Shown: in pieces, positions 1 through 8,280 of the stretch
Layout of the letters: every line of letters begins with the position of its first letter
Numbering within the stretch: the stretch's first letter is position 1
Source: JBEBSD01 sp040394475
GTDB lineage: Bacteria > Bacteroidota > Bacteroidia > Cytophagales > Spirosomataceae
Length of the DNA: 64,000 nucleotides
Direction of reading: 5' to 3'
Assembly (NCBI GenBank): GCA_040394475.1
Contig: JBEBSD010000023.1
Span: 1-64,000, forward strand
Notes under the pieces: generated by a model
The model's input: only the letters and a program-made list of their open reading frames with translations
What the model was told of the DNA's origin: nothing
Database searches by the model: none
Program-made: the position numbers and the translations under genes

Positions 1-80
1 CTGCCAGGATGGACCTGATGAAGGTATCGTGAATCGATGTGATTTTACTCATGCTTCAAAACTAATAGCCCGCAATACCC

Positions 81-926
81 CTATCCTTTCTGCAGTTCAA
101 ATACTGTTATTTCGGGCCTGACGTTCAACCTTACCTGCCATAAATGCCCTAATGCCCTGTTGATGTATAACGTTCGATCGTTGCTTAACTCGTACTGTCC
201 GGCGGAATACCGTTTGTTAGTTACCGGAAGTATGGGTGGAGAAAGAAAGGGCGGCCTGACTTGTCCTCCATGCGTGTGTCCTGATAAAATCCAACTGTTA
301 TAGTCTCCCCAGACGTCCAAATCGCAAACGTCGGGGTTATGACACAATGCAATGTTTGCTTTTGATGCATCAAAACCGGCAATTGCGTCAGCGGGCTTAA
401 AATTAGTACCCCAATAATCGTCAAATCCGATAAAATTCAACCCGCTTACTTCTACGCTTTCGTTTCTTAACAACTGAATACCATTACTTTCAAATTTTGA
501 GGTTATTTTGTCGGCAACTTCGGGCTGCAGCCAATCTACGCCGTAGTCATGATTCCCCAAAACTCCAAGGGTTCCTATTTTTCCTTTAACCGCAGCGCTC
601 AGAACTTCGTCTAACTCCCTGTACAGCACTTCGTCTTTGTAGGTGTTTACATAATCGCCCGTGTAAACGACAAAGTCAGGATTAAATGCTTTGGCCTTAT
701 TAAAGCAATCTATTATAAACCGGTAATCAAATCTTTTCCCGATATGAATGTCACTAATCTGCATGAGTGTCTTGCCTGCCAGATCAGCTGGCAAATTCTT
801 TACGGGCATTTTTACGCTCACAAACTCCAGCCAAAATGGTTCAACCTGCCAGACATACAAGCCGCTGGAAAGGCCTATTCCTGTAAATCCCCAAAATGTC
901 TGTTTAATAAAATTTCGTCTATTCAT
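81..926 (-). CDS. Calcineurin-like metallophosphoesterase (YkuE-like)
   Basis: This 281-residue protein has the ordered metal-binding motifs of calcineurin-like phosphoesterases: SDIHIG (D59, H61), TGDYVN (D91), LGNHDYG (N125, H126) and a late GHTHGGQ block. The N-terminus begins with MNRRNFIKQ followed by a short hydrophobic stretch, which resembles a twin-arginine or membrane-anchoring signal. This is the arrangement of the YkuE/LpxH-like group that acts at the outer face of the inner membrane on phosphodiesters or phospholipid headgroups. The physiological substrate cannot be read from sequence. It stands alone on the minus strand, and nothing around it shares its pathway. Confidence 0.9.
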   Translation of the reverse strand: MNRRNFIKQTFWGFTGIGLSSGLYVWQVEPFWLEFVSVKMPVKNLPADLAGKTLMQISDIHIGKRFDYRFIIDCFNKAKAFNPDFVVYTGDYVNTYKDEVLYRELDEVLSAAVKGKIGTLGVLGNHDYGVDWLQPEVADKITSKFESNGIQLLRNESVEVSGLNFIGFDDYWGTNFKPADAIAGFDASKANIALCHNPDVCDLDVWGDYNSWILSGHTHGGQVRPPFLSPPILPVTNKRYSAGQYELSNDRTLYINRALGHLWQVRLNVRPEITVFELQKG

Positions 927-992
927 TCTCTGTCAGTCAAAAATGGCTTAAAACGTTTCGGCTCCTGGGATCCAAAGCAAGGGTTCACCGGA

Positions 993-1035
993 CCTGAAAA
1001 ACAAAGAGCCGTCAACATCACTCGCTAACGGCTCT
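993..1035 (-). terminator. Intrinsic terminator of the symE-like gene
   Basis: On the minus strand an 8-bp stem (agagccgt/acggctct, arms 1028-1035 and 1005-1012) is followed by a T-rich tract complementary to 994-1004. It lies just downstream of the SymE-like stop codon at 1046. Confidence 0.7.
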
Positions 1036-1045
1036 CTGCCTGTGG

Positions 1046-1255
1046 TTATTCTGCCGGTCGGATAATCAGTAGGTTGGGCATCGAGGTCACGACCACCCGT
1101 TCCCCATGTTCGAAGCCTAGGCTGTGTAACCAATCTCCCCGGAGTATGATTTCGGGAACCTCGCGCTGGCTGTGCTTGTTAAAGCGTGTCTTCGGCTGAA
1201 TTTTCAGGCTGCGTACATCAGGCCTTCGGATTGCTTTCGTTTTGTTGGTTCGCAT
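1046..1255 (-). CDS. SymE-family type I toxin
   Basis: This 69-residue basic protein carries the C-terminal SymE domain (LRGDWLHSLGFEHGERVVV then LLIIRPAE, roughly residues 38-69). This is the AbrB-like swapped-hairpin fold of the SOS-induced SymE toxin. In Escherichia coli SymE is held off by SymR, an antisense RNA over the 5' end. Here the start codon lies inside one arm of a 16-bp perfect inverted repeat (1239-1254 with 1290-1305), which could shape the mRNA leader or an antisense RNA. A terminator follows the gene. The family call rests on the conserved C-terminal block. Toxicity and the antitoxin RNA are inferences. Confidence 0.75.
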   Translation of the reverse strand: MRTNKTKAIRRPDVRSLKIQPKTRFNKHSQREVPEIILRGDWLHSLGFEHGERVVVTSMPNLLIIRPAE

Positions 1256-1305
1256 AATGTTTGGAGTTTAATAAGAGGCCAGGCGGTGCTGCGAACCAAC
1301 AAAAC
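1239..1305. repeat. Inverted repeat over the symE start, third copy at 1391-1405
   Basis: The 16-mer gttttgttggttcgca (1239-1254) is perfectly complementary to tgcgaaccaacaaaac (1290-1305) with a 35-nt loop. A third, near-identical copy (ttttattggttcgcag) sits at 1391-1405 in the orientation of the first. The first copy contains the SymE start codon, so the repeat could control translation or mark an old partial duplication of the gene 5' end. Confidence 0.75.
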
Positions 1306-1730
1306 AAGTTTTGAAGATACGGGACTCTCACCCGCTCTCCGCCAGGCTGTATCTTTCGATTTTAAATTTGATGAACTGTACATGATTTAATTTTATTGGT
1401 TCGCAGTTCAAAGATAGGGAAAGTAAGTGTTTGGTGCTAGTTTTTGAGGAAATAATTATGGTTACAGTTTTCTGGCTAAAAAACTGTATTTAAACACCTC
1501 GGATTATTGATTCGGCGTTCTTTCTTGATCATTTTACTAGTCTCCTCGGGTAAAGCGTTTGCAAAACATACAAGCGATATACTGACTAATTTTTGTTCAG
1601 TCTATCAAGGTTGTTGTAGTATAGCCGAAGTTGATGATTTCTATTGCTCCATCTAAGTGGTTCTACCTCGCTTTTTTTGTAACGCTTTGTTACAGGCAGC
1701 CTTTTTAATTTGAATCAAATCAGTAAAATA
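1256..1730. other. Intergenic stretch upstream of symE
   Basis: These 475 bases contain no convincing gene. Apart from the second and third copies of the TTGGTTCGCA repeat (to 1405), nothing recognisable is seen. The sequence becomes AT-rich after 1440. A 72-codon plus-strand frame (1172-1390) only reads through the repeat and is not accepted as a gene. Confidence 0.5.
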
Positions 1731-2036
1731 TTAAACTAATTTTTTATCATTCCTACTCCGCCTATATTTAATAAATTGATTAAACTCCTCTTCATCAGCG
1801 TGTTCTAAAACTATCACTTGAGGCTTGTAACCACATTCTTTCTTAATGTTTGCAATTTCATCAGCTATTACTTTGAAGATATTTTTAACTTGAACAACAT
1901 TATCATCGATTAACTTTTCGCTATTTTCAAATATCTTCATCCAACTGTTTATATACTTTAGGGAACCCTGGAAATACTGATCGACTCTTATGTTCGAATT
2001 AGTAACCTCTCTTCTTATCTGTTCTCCATGTTCCAA
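1731..2036 (-). CDS. Hypothetical protein, possibly a truncated fragment
   Basis: A 101-residue frame rich in charged and helical residues, with a stretch that could form a coiled coil (about residues 25-70, SWMKIFENSEKLIDDN onward) and a basic end (RRSRNDKK). I do not recognise a family. The only start is a TTG two codons after an in-frame stop, and the terminator of the S8 protease gene lies immediately upstream. It may therefore be the 3' remnant of a larger gene rather than an intact one. Low base complexity and AT-rich flanks fit a decayed or transferred segment. Confidence 0.35.
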   Translation of the reverse strand: MEHGEQIRREVTNSNIRVDQYFQGSLKYINSWMKIFENSEKLIDDNVVQVKNIFKVIADEIANIKKECGYKPQVIVLEHADEEEFNQFIKYRRSRNDKKLV

Positions 2037-2046
2037 AATTCACCAT

Positions 2047-2083
2047 CAAAAAAAGCTGCCCCAGAGTTAATTCTGAGGCAGCA
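2047..2083 (-). terminator. Rho-independent terminator of the S8 protease gene
   Basis: Read on the minus strand, GCTGCC/GGCAGC plus an inner CAGA-rich stem (2055-2082) is followed by seven Ts (complement of 2048-2054). It lies 63 bp beyond the protease stop codon and is a well-formed intrinsic terminator. Confidence 0.85.
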
Positions 2084-2145
2084 AAATACATACTGACAAA
2101 TTGTTATTACAATTGACTTCCTGGCATATAAGTACTTTCTATTAT

Positions 2146-4338
2146 TTATTCAAGTAATATTCGGTGCCGGTCGGGATTCTTTTTCTCGTTATAATTTACA
2201 TGTAGATAATATATGCCTCTAGGCAGATCTTTTACCTCCATAGATAGTCTATTGTTGTTGTTTTTAATACTCTCAAAATCAGATGTGGATACCTTCTTTG
2301 TTCGAACAGATATAGTCGAGCTTTCGTGGAACAATTCCAGGTCGTTGGGGATGCCCTTGGGATCAATAAGGTCTTCAAAAAGAAGCGTCAAGCGATCCGA
2401 GGCTGGATTAGGCGATACGGTATACTTAGCGAAGAGCGTTGAAACAGTCCAATTGGTTGCCTTATAATCGCCCCAGCCACAGCTATTTCTTGCACGAATA
2501 TGTATGGTCTGGCTGGTAGGGTTCGGCAAAGACCAATAATTCATTTCAATACTGGTAAGTGTTAGGGGAGTTACAAACCAGTTGGAGTGATTCTGCATTT
2601 CAAAACCGTATTCGAGAATAGATGCGACTTCAGATCCCATAAAGAGTGTGTAGCCTGCTTCCATTTGCGTGTTCCCCCAAGACGAAAGCACTTTTCCCTG
2701 CCCTGATCCTAGCCAGCCTGCTTCGACATCAAGATGATCATAGTAGGGAACACCGGAGTATACTAATTTTTTTAGTATTACTGACCCGCATCCTGAAGCT
2801 ATACTTGCTTCGACATAGCCAGGTCCATTTCCTTCTGGATACCGGGTTGCTACGCCAGTAGACGAATTAACGCTGAAAAAATTCCCACTTGTGCCTGACC
2901 AGGTTACCGCTCCAGGCGGAGTTCCGGAAAGGGAATAACTCCCGGTTGTACAAAAAAGATCTGGCCCATTAATCGGACCTCCCAAAACATGTTGTATAGC
3001 TTTGTAGGCGTCCAGTAGTCCGTATCCTAGTTCCTGAGAGTGGCCCGGTAGGGAAGCATTCCAGCTATAGTTATAACCCCCGACTTTTGAGGCTGTGTTT
3101 TGCAAAATAGTCCTGATCTGGGCAATAGTCAGTGAAGGTTTTATTGCCTTCATAAGCCCAACGACTGCCGAAACCTGTGGGGCGGCAAATGAAGTGCCAT
3201 CCAAATCACCATAATCATTAGCATTTTGTGTGCTCCGAATTCCCACACCTGGGGCGGCAATGAAAAGGCCAGGACCCCAGTTAGAAAAACCTGCTCTGGC
3301 ATCGGTGTTTGTGGTAGCTCCAACGGCCATAACGTTTGTATTAGTCGCAGGATAGGTTATTGCCCCGAAAGAATTACCTGAAGCACAAATTACAGGTATC
3401 CCGGCAGAAACAGCAGACAAGATAGCAGCGTCAATAGCTGAAGTAGATCCCACGCTCAGGCTAATTTGTATTACTTTTGCACCCTTTTGAACAGCATATA
3501 TGATGGCATCATCAAGAGCGGCTGAGCTTGGGTCGGTATCACCAACCCCAAGGAACATAATTTTGAAGCCTGAAAGTCCAAAGCCGCCACCCACGCCAGC
3601 AATTCCGACCGAATTATTACCTTTAGCCGCTAAAACACCGGATACATGCGTTCCATGATTGTTGCCGGGACTTCTGACGTCATTGTTGCCTGCGTTAAAA
3701 TCCCAGCCCCGCCAATCATCGATCAAACCGTTACCATCGTCATCTACTCCATTGCCCGTAGTCGGGTCATTGGGATCTGTCCAGGCATCTTCACCAGGAT
3801 TACTCCAAAGATTGTGATAAGCGTCCGAACCCAGACCCAAATCTTGATGCGCAATGTCGATGCCGGAATCAATCACTGCAATTTCACCACAGAAGGGGCC
3901 TTTGAAAAGCTCCCATACTGCCGGCATGCCTATTCTGGGTAGGTACCACTGGCTGCTATAGTGTGGGTCATTAGGGGCCGCGGGATAATTTCCGAAAGTA
4001 TTGATGTCCAATACTTCGATTTCGGGGTCACCAGAAAGTTTTTCAGCAATATCTATGAATTTAGTATTTTCTGGTACTTGAACATCCACAAAGCCAGAAA
4101 TAGAGTTCCGAACAATTTTCAATCGGTACTTTTCGGTCAGTTGATTGAGTGCAGACTTGTTTTTCAGTTTAATAGTGAGAATTTTTTCATCCACTTTGTA
4201 GGAGACATCTTTTGATTCAATTTTGAACCATTGCCCATTTTCTTCTTTTAAATTGCTTTTTCCAACGGTCTTAACGTTCTGAGCAACAACGAGGGTTGTA
4301 TAAAGAACAACACATAAAGTAAGGGTTAATTTTTTCAT
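2146..4338 (-). CDS. Secreted subtilisin-like S8 serine protease with T9SS tail
   Basis: A 730-residue endopeptidase with the full subtilase triad: D157 (AVIDSGID), H228 (NNHGTHVSG) and S383 (DGTSFAAPQ), with oxyanion N322 (ASGNS). Residues 1-20 form a signal peptide ending in VVAQ. Residues 21-120 look like an inhibitor-type propeptide, and residues 130-460 are the catalytic domain. An Asp-rich insert (DDDGNGLIDD, about 199-208) may bind calcium. The last 80 residues start with YTVSPNPASDRL and match the Por-secretion (T9SS type A) C-terminal sorting domain, so the enzyme is expected outside the cell or on its surface. It follows a small lipoprotein gene by 109 bp on the same strand and ends in a clear terminator. 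Confidence 0.93.
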   Translation of the reverse strand: MKKLTLTLCVVLYTTLVVAQNVKTVGKSNLKEENGQWFKIESKDVSYKVDEKILTIKLKNKSALNQLTEKYRLKIVRNSISGFVDVQVPENTKFIDIAEKLSGDPEIEVLDINTFGNYPAAPNDPHYSSQWYLPRIGMPAVWELFKGPFCGEIAVIDSGIDIAHQDLGLGSDAYHNLWSNPGEDAWTDPNDPTTGNGVDDDGNGLIDDWRGWDFNAGNNDVRSPGNNHGTHVSGVLAAKGNNSVGIAGVGGGFGLSGFKIMFLGVGDTDPSSAALDDAIIYAVQKGAKVIQISLSVGSTSAIDAAILSAVSAGIPVICASGNSFGAITYPATNTNVMAVGATTNTDARAGFSNWGPGLFIAAPGVGIRSTQNANDYGDLDGTSFAAPQVSAVVGLMKAIKPSLTIAQIRTILQNTASKVGGYNYSWNASLPGHSQELGYGLLDAYKAIQHVLGGPINGPDLFCTTGSYSLSGTPPGAVTWSGTSGNFFSVNSSTGVATRYPEGNGPGYVEASIASGCGSVILKKLVYSGVPYYDHLDVEAGWLGSGQGKVLSSWGNTQMEAGYTLFMGSEVASILEYGFEMQNHSNWFVTPLTLTSIEMNYWSLPNPTSQTIHIRARNSCGWGDYKATNWTVSTLFAKYTVSPNPASDRLTLLFEDLIDPKGIPNDLELFHESSTISVRTKKVSTSDFESIKNNNNRLSMEVKDLPRGIYYLHVNYNEKKNPDRHRILLE

Positions 4339-4447
4339 AAGATTTAGAAGTTGACATAAATTGAAATAAAGATTTGAAATTTAACATAAATTAAAATGAA
4401 ATTTTAGAGGTTTATATAGAGGATATAACGCTGAATACTGATTTTGA

Positions 4448-4930
4448 TTAATTGTAAACTTCTATAGGGCAAGAAGTAGAATCCGCTACCAAAACAATGT
4501 AAACCGGATCGGGAGGGTTAGGCATATCAGTATAGCAGGGTACGATACTTTCCTCTTTTGTCGGCTTCCTGAGCTTTACAAATACCTTTAATCCCTCACG
4601 GCGATAAGCCTCCGGTAGTTCTAATAATCCGATCACGTTATTATACGTAGTGTAATCGCTTCCCCCACCGAGCTTATCAGTCCGTTTCACCCACTCTTTC
4701 GCCCCAAGCTGACCCTTCTTATCCAGCCTTAGGGCGTAGTCCTGGCATTTTTGACCGACAATCACACCCGAAACACATTCAATGCTATCTTCCGCATTCA
4801 CTTCACTACTTGAACAAGCTGTAAAGAGACATGGGGTAAGAAACAGCAATGGCAGCAGGTATGTAGCCTTATAATGCAGCAACGGGCCTCTTACCTGCAT
4901 AAGAGCAGATTTTACCGTAGTTTTTTTCAT
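4448..4930 (-). CDS. Small hypothetical lipoprotein
   Basis: A 160-residue protein with a hydrophobic segment (LLPLLFLTPCLFTAC) ending in a lipobox, so C39 is the probable lipidated residue. The mature part has the cysteines C52, C62 and two more near the end (VPCYTD and TSCPIEVYN), which could form disulfides in the periplasm. No family is recognised. The first residues before the hydrophobic core are long for a lipoprotein signal, so M11 is an alternative start. It is the gene immediately 5' of the S8 protease on the same strand and may be cotranscribed with it, but a shared function is only a guess. Confidence 0.6.
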   Translation of the reverse strand: MKKTTVKSALMQVRGPLLHYKATYLLPLLFLTPCLFTACSSSEVNAEDSIECVSGVIVGQKCQDYALRLDKKGQLGAKEWVKRTDKLGGGSDYTTYNNVIGLLELPEAYRREGLKVFVKLRKPTKEESIVPCYTDMPNPPDPVYIVLVADSTSCPIEVYN

Positions 4931-5200
4931 TGATTATAATAGATTGGTTTAACGTTATGTTAGCCCAGAGCATTAATAATACACCTGGCTAAACGTTATG
5001 ACCCTAAACGACAAAATTTGGTTGTAAGCGATGTTTATTATTTTAAATTATTTATTGAAAAAGTTCTAGGCATTAACATTTGCTACCATTTTTTATGGAT
5101 TTGGCCCACTTTTTCGCTTTTAAGCGAAAGAACATCGGGATGACTAATTTTCTCAGAGACGCTTGAACCAAAATGATTTTGAGGAAGGGGTAAAGCTGAT

Positions 5201-5229
5201 GGCTGTCCGAAAAGGGCAGCCTCTTTTTG
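5201..5229 (+). terminator. Orphan terminator-like hairpin
   Basis: ggctgtcc-gaaaa-gggcagcc (5201-5221, one G-T pair) is followed by tcttttt. No gene reading into it on the plus strand is visible, so it may be left over from a lost gene or belong to the insertion-sequence debris. Confidence 0.45.
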
Positions 5230-5253
5230 TCAAGTCAAGAGTTCTAATACTCT

Positions 5254-5515
5254 GTAAGCAAACCGCCCCTTCCCCTAGGGTTTACTTTTCTTCCACCTAT
5301 GTGGTAGCAGGTCCGAGAACTTTCCATCGTAGCCGGGATCATTGTTCTTAATGTATCCAACAGCCATTCGTGTGAATTTACACCATGCTTTTTTATTGTA
5401 CGTAGCGAATAAATTTACCCAAGGTTAAGTTCCTTGTTTTACAAAACTCCTGCTGACTTAGGCCACTTTTCAACCATTCAGCTACCAAATTCAACATCTG
5501 TTCGCGCTTTTCCAT
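5254..5515 (-). pseudogene. IS66-family remnant: TnpA start fused to TnpC end
   Basis: Reading down from 5515 the frame starts MEKREQMLNLVAEWLKSG and SQQEFCKTRN, typical of the small IS66 accessory protein with a helix-turn-helix. After about 40 codons it jumps, via a deletion, into the C-terminal part of the IS66 transposase: KKHGVNSHEWLLDTLR, then after a frameshift KFSDLLPHRWK, with the stop at 5275. The sequence GTAAGCAAACCGCCCC (5254-5269, plus strand) after the stop looks like an IS66 terminal inverted repeat. This is an internally deleted, inactive element. Confidence 0.75.
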
Positions 5516-5574
5516 CGTCTACTTTATTTTCGTGCAAGGTAGATAGCGAAAATCGATCAAGAAAAATGGGGTTG

Positions 5575-5819
5575 GTAGGACGTATCCGCCCAATGAACTA
5601 CGTCTTGTTTGAGTTTTCGGGATTTTTATAATTCTGCGTGAGTAGCTCGGAGATTTTTCTGTGTTTAATGGTCATGATATTTTCCAAGGCATATTTGAGC
5701 CATTGGAATGGATTGACCTCGTGTTTTTTGCAGATGGCAAAGAATGAATAAATCATGGCCGCTCTTTGGGCCGCTTCATGGGTACCTGCAAAGAGATAAT
5801 TCTTCCGTCCCAGGTATGT
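5575..5819 (-). pseudogene. IS66 transposase C-terminal fragment (TnpC), minus copy
   Basis: From 5813 down to the stop at 5598 the minus strand encodes LGRKNYLFAGTHEAAQRA and MIYSFFAICKKHEVNPFQWL, the diagnostic C-terminal block of IS66-type DDE transposases. The sequence GTAGGACGTATCCGCCCAA (5575-5593, plus strand) just beyond the stop resembles the element end. The N-terminal two-thirds, including the catalytic domain, is missing. Confidence 0.8.
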
Positions 5820-5832
5820 AAAGCTTTACATA
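5815..5832. repeat. Palindrome joining two opposed IS66 fragments
   Basis: tatgtaaagctttacata is a perfect 18-bp palindrome. The two TnpC fragments diverge from it, each beginning at the same LGRKN codons, so it marks the junction of an inverted duplication. Confidence 0.8.
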
Positions 5833-6051
5833 ACCTCGGCCGCAAAAACTTCTTGTTCGCAGGCACACACGAGACGGCCCAAAATGCGGCAATGATTTAC
5901 TCGCTGTTCGCTACCTGCAAAAAAACACAAAGTAAATCCACACGAATGGCTGTTGGATACACTAAGAAAGCTTAACGACCTCAACTACCAGGAAAAGTTC
6001 TCTGATCTGCTGCCCCACAGGTGGAAGCAACCCCTAGCCAGCGATAGCTGA
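5830..6051 (+). pseudogene. IS66 transposase C-terminal fragment (TnpC), plus copy
   Basis: The plus strand encodes NLGRKNFLFAGTHETAQ and NAAMIYSLFATCKK. After a frameshift in the A-run at about 5920 it reads NPHEWLLDTLRKLNDLNY and FSDLLPHRWKQP, ending at 6051. It is a diverged second copy of the same transposase end as the minus-strand copy next to it and is also truncated at the LGRKN motif. Confidence 0.8.
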
Positions 6052-6128
6052 AAAACAATAGGAGGATAGCCGATTGCTTACATTGTATCTCCCAGTGGAG
6101 CATAAATTTAGCTTCCAAGTCTCTCTCC

Positions 6129-7037
6129 TTAAAACTCCTCCTGCAGCAAGCTGTTATTCACAGCAGCACCCGCCATATTCCCAGCCGCAACCGCAGAAGC
6201 AACGGAACGCATGGGACTGGCGTTGTCACCGCATGCGTAACAATTGGCAACACTCGTTTTTTGAAGCATATCTACTTTGAGATACCCTTGTTCGGTCAAT
6301 TCACAACCCAAAGCCTCCGGGAGGGTACAATGCTGTTCAAATACAGGCCGGGCGTATAGGGCTTTAAGCGTAAACGTTGAATGGTCCCGGAAGACCACCT
6401 GCTCCAGGTTCCCGCCCTTGTGTTGGAGGGAAGCAATTTCCTTTTCAATTATCGGAATGGCATGCTGCGTGATTTTTGTGGTTTGCTCGGGTGTAAGGGT
6501 GGATTTCCCATTGGTAAAAATCGTCAGGTCGCTTGTCCAGTTACGAATGAGCTGGGCGTAATGGAATGCGGTATCGCCATTTGCCAAAATTCCGGTTTTT
6601 TCACCTTTTACCTCATAACCATGGCAATAAGGACAATGAATAACCGAAATACCCCAACATTCTGAAAAGCCTGCTATTGGGGGCATGTTGTCTTTTACAC
6701 CGGTGGCAAAAATAAGTTTCTTCGCCTTAAATGCTTCTCCAGCCTGCGTAGTGATCACAAAACCGTCGTCGGTCTTCTTTCCCTCAACGGCAAGAGCATT
6801 TAAAAACGTCACCGTCGGGTAGTGCAACACCTGCGCTTTCGCGCGTTCGGCTATAGCAGCTGGTTTTTCTCCGTCCTGGGTAATGAAATTATGGGAATGC
6901 GGCGTTTGCCGGTTACACGGCAATCCGCTGTCAATGATCAAAACACGTCGCAACGCGCGCCCCAAAGCCATCGCCGCAGACAATCCTGCATAACTTCCAC
7001 CAATAATGATTACCTCCGGATCTTGGTTGACTGTCAT
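6129..7037 (-). CDS. Thioredoxin-reductase-like FAD/NAD(P) oxidoreductase
   Basis: A 302-residue flavoprotein with an N-terminal FAD-binding GGSYAGLSAA loop (residues 13-22), a redox-active CPYC pair (C135, C138) in the block HCPYCHGYEV, an NAD(P)-binding half in the middle, and a C-terminal FAD motif YACGDNAS. This is the layout of low-molecular-weight thioredoxin-reductase-like proteins. The CPYCHGYE form is common in stand-alone oxidoreductases whose partner is not thioredoxin, so substrate and partner are open. A 16-bp dyad 70 bp upstream (7108-7142) suggests control by a dedicated repressor or redox sensor. Confidence 0.88.
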   Translation of the reverse strand: MTVNQDPEVIIIGGSYAGLSAAMALGRALRRVLIIDSGLPCNRQTPHSHNFITQDGEKPAAIAERAKAQVLHYPTVTFLNALAVEGKKTDDGFVITTQAGEAFKAKKLIFATGVKDNMPPIAGFSECWGISVIHCPYCHGYEVKGEKTGILANGDTAFHYAQLIRNWTSDLTIFTNGKSTLTPEQTTKITQHAIPIIEKEIASLQHKGGNLEQVVFRDHSTFTLKALYARPVFEQHCTLPEALGCELTEQGYLKVDMLQKTSVANCYACGDNASPMRSVASAVAAGNMAGAAVNNSLLQEEF

Positions 7038-7107
7038 CTGTTCTATTTTTAAAAATGCGGTTAGGGTCGCATTTCAGCATGCAACACCGCTTCAAAGGTA
7101 AGAATTA

Positions 7108-7142
7108 GTATCATTAATGCAACAATGTTGCACTAATGATAC
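7108..7142. promoter_or_regulatory. Dyad operator upstream of the flavoprotein gene
   Basis: gtatcattaatgcaac (7108-7123) and gttgcactaatgatac (7127-7142) form an inverted repeat with one mismatch and a 3-bp centre. It lies 71-105 bp upstream of the start codon at 7037. No regulator gene is adjacent. Confidence 0.65.
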
Positions 7143-7305
7143 GATGATGCATTACGCTGAGGAAACAGGTCTGTATGATTCATAGCGTCAGGTTTAGAGT
7201 ACCAGTCACTTCGTACGATACCGCATTGGCCGAAAGCCGCCATCCTCTTCCTATATAAAGGACTCTCACTTTGGGCAATACCTTTATTGGCGGTTCTCTG
7301 TTTTT

Positions 7306-7926
7306 TTAATCTGTTATCATCGCGACTTGCCTTACGTATTTGCCTTCCTCAAGCGCTGTCACAATAAACTGAGCAACGTCAGAATTACTTATTTGAAATT
7401 TGGAATTATCGCTTGGCCGGTTTATCGTAAATGTCCCACTTTCTTTGCCCGAAATAATTTCAGTAGGTCTAACAATTGTCCAGTCAAGGTTGCTTTGCTT
7501 TACGATCTCTTCCTGAATACTATGGTCTTTAAAAGAAGCTGACAAAATTTTGTCTGCCGAAACCATCTTTTTAAAATCATCAGGCATATAATCCCAACTG
7601 TCGCCTGCTCCCTGTGCACTTAAACAAACAAGTCGTTTCACTCCTTTTTTATTCATTGCCGAAATAATGTTTGCTGTTCCTCTGGACATTGTGTCTTGAC
7701 TTGAGTTATTGAAACCAAGCGTAATAATCACGCTGTCATCAGGGTTGATAATTTTCCCTACCAGTGTATCGTCAAGAACATCACCAATAACAAAATCCAG
7801 GTTGTCAGATGACGACTTTTCCTGTCTTGTCAAAACCACAACTGAATGGTTGCCATTGAGTAATTTTTTCACAACTAATTGTCCGACGTCACCTGTCCCG
7901 CCGAATACTATGATTTTTCCTTTCAT
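7306..7926 (-). CDS. NAD(P)H-binding atypical SDR reductase
   Basis: A 206-residue Rossmann protein beginning MKGKIIVFGGTGDVGQLV, the glycine-rich NAD(P)-binding turn of atypical short-chain dehydrogenases (NmrA/YwnB/SDR_a5-like). Later features are the CLSAQGAG strand (about residues 101-108) and the WTIVRPTEIISG block that usually follows the active-site region. Such proteins act as NAD(P)H-sensing or quinone/flavin reductases. It reads in the same direction as the flavoprotein gene, which lies downstream after a 268-bp gap that includes the dyad, so separate transcription is likely. Confidence 0.82.
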   Translation of the reverse strand: MKGKIIVFGGTGDVGQLVVKKLLNGNHSVVVLTRQEKSSSDNLDFVIGDVLDDTLVGKIINPDDSVIITLGFNNSSQDTMSRGTANIISAMNKKGVKRLVCLSAQGAGDSWDYMPDDFKKMVSADKILSASFKDHSIQEEIVKQSNLDWTIVRPTEIISGKESGTFTINRPSDNSKFQISNSDVAQFIVTALEEGKYVRQVAMITD

Positions 7927-8062
7927 CTTTTTTCTATGTTGTTAAACTACGGAATATCGTTTTACAAGTCTCGCCCGGTCTGCCCAACCCCCTAAGAAAC
8001 ATCGAATAAGGAGAGCTAGCACACAGCGAATTTTGCGGCGCCTAATATAAGGCAAAGCTTGG

Positions 8063-8167
8063 GCTTCGACAAGCTCAGTCACCGCGACAAGCTCAGCCAC
8101 CGGGCTTCGACAGGCTCAGCCACCGGGCTTCGACGAGCCGCCAGTCGTTGCTGAGATCGTCGAAGTC
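8063..8167. repeat. Cluster of palindromic gcttcgacaggctcagc units
   Basis: Units at 8063-8078, 8085-8097, 8104-8120 and 8128-8140, with an inverted unit at 8150-8167. Related units occur at 10237-10291, 11231-11305 and 16639-16678. They are always intergenic, the pattern of a dispersed REP-like family. Confidence 0.8.
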
Positions 8168-8168
8168 C

Positions 8169-8280
8169 GCCCATTCCCCATCCCCCATTCCCCGTTCCCC
8201 ATTCCCCATCCCCCCCACCCATTGCCCTTTCCCCCACTATTCACTAATTTGCCAACCCATTCCCCCAAACCAACCTGTAC
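8169..8280. repeat. CCCATTCCC microsatellite
   Basis: Imperfect tandem repetition of ccccattcccc-type units of about 7-9 bp, densest at 8169-8223. It immediately precedes the SGNH hydrolase start and could vary in length by slippage. Confidence 0.75.

Larger units (their letters stand above)
4931..6128. other. Gene-free stretch with decayed insertion sequences
   Basis: About 1.2 kb without an intact gene. The part 4931-5200 shows nothing recognisable. A plus-strand terminator-like hairpin sits at 5201-5229, and 5254-6051 is a patchwork of IS66-family remnants listed separately. The 3' end of the flavoprotein gene begins at 6129. Confidence 0.7.

Noticed and set aside
1172..1390. A 72-codon plus-strand frame containing RTNKT
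   Set aside because: The RTNKT stretch comes from the repeat shared with the symE start. The remainder is unlike any family and overlaps symE on the other strand.
5163..5975. Several 60-70 codon frames in the insertion-sequence remnants
   Set aside because: They read across junctions and frameshifts of IS66 fragments and are not intact genes.
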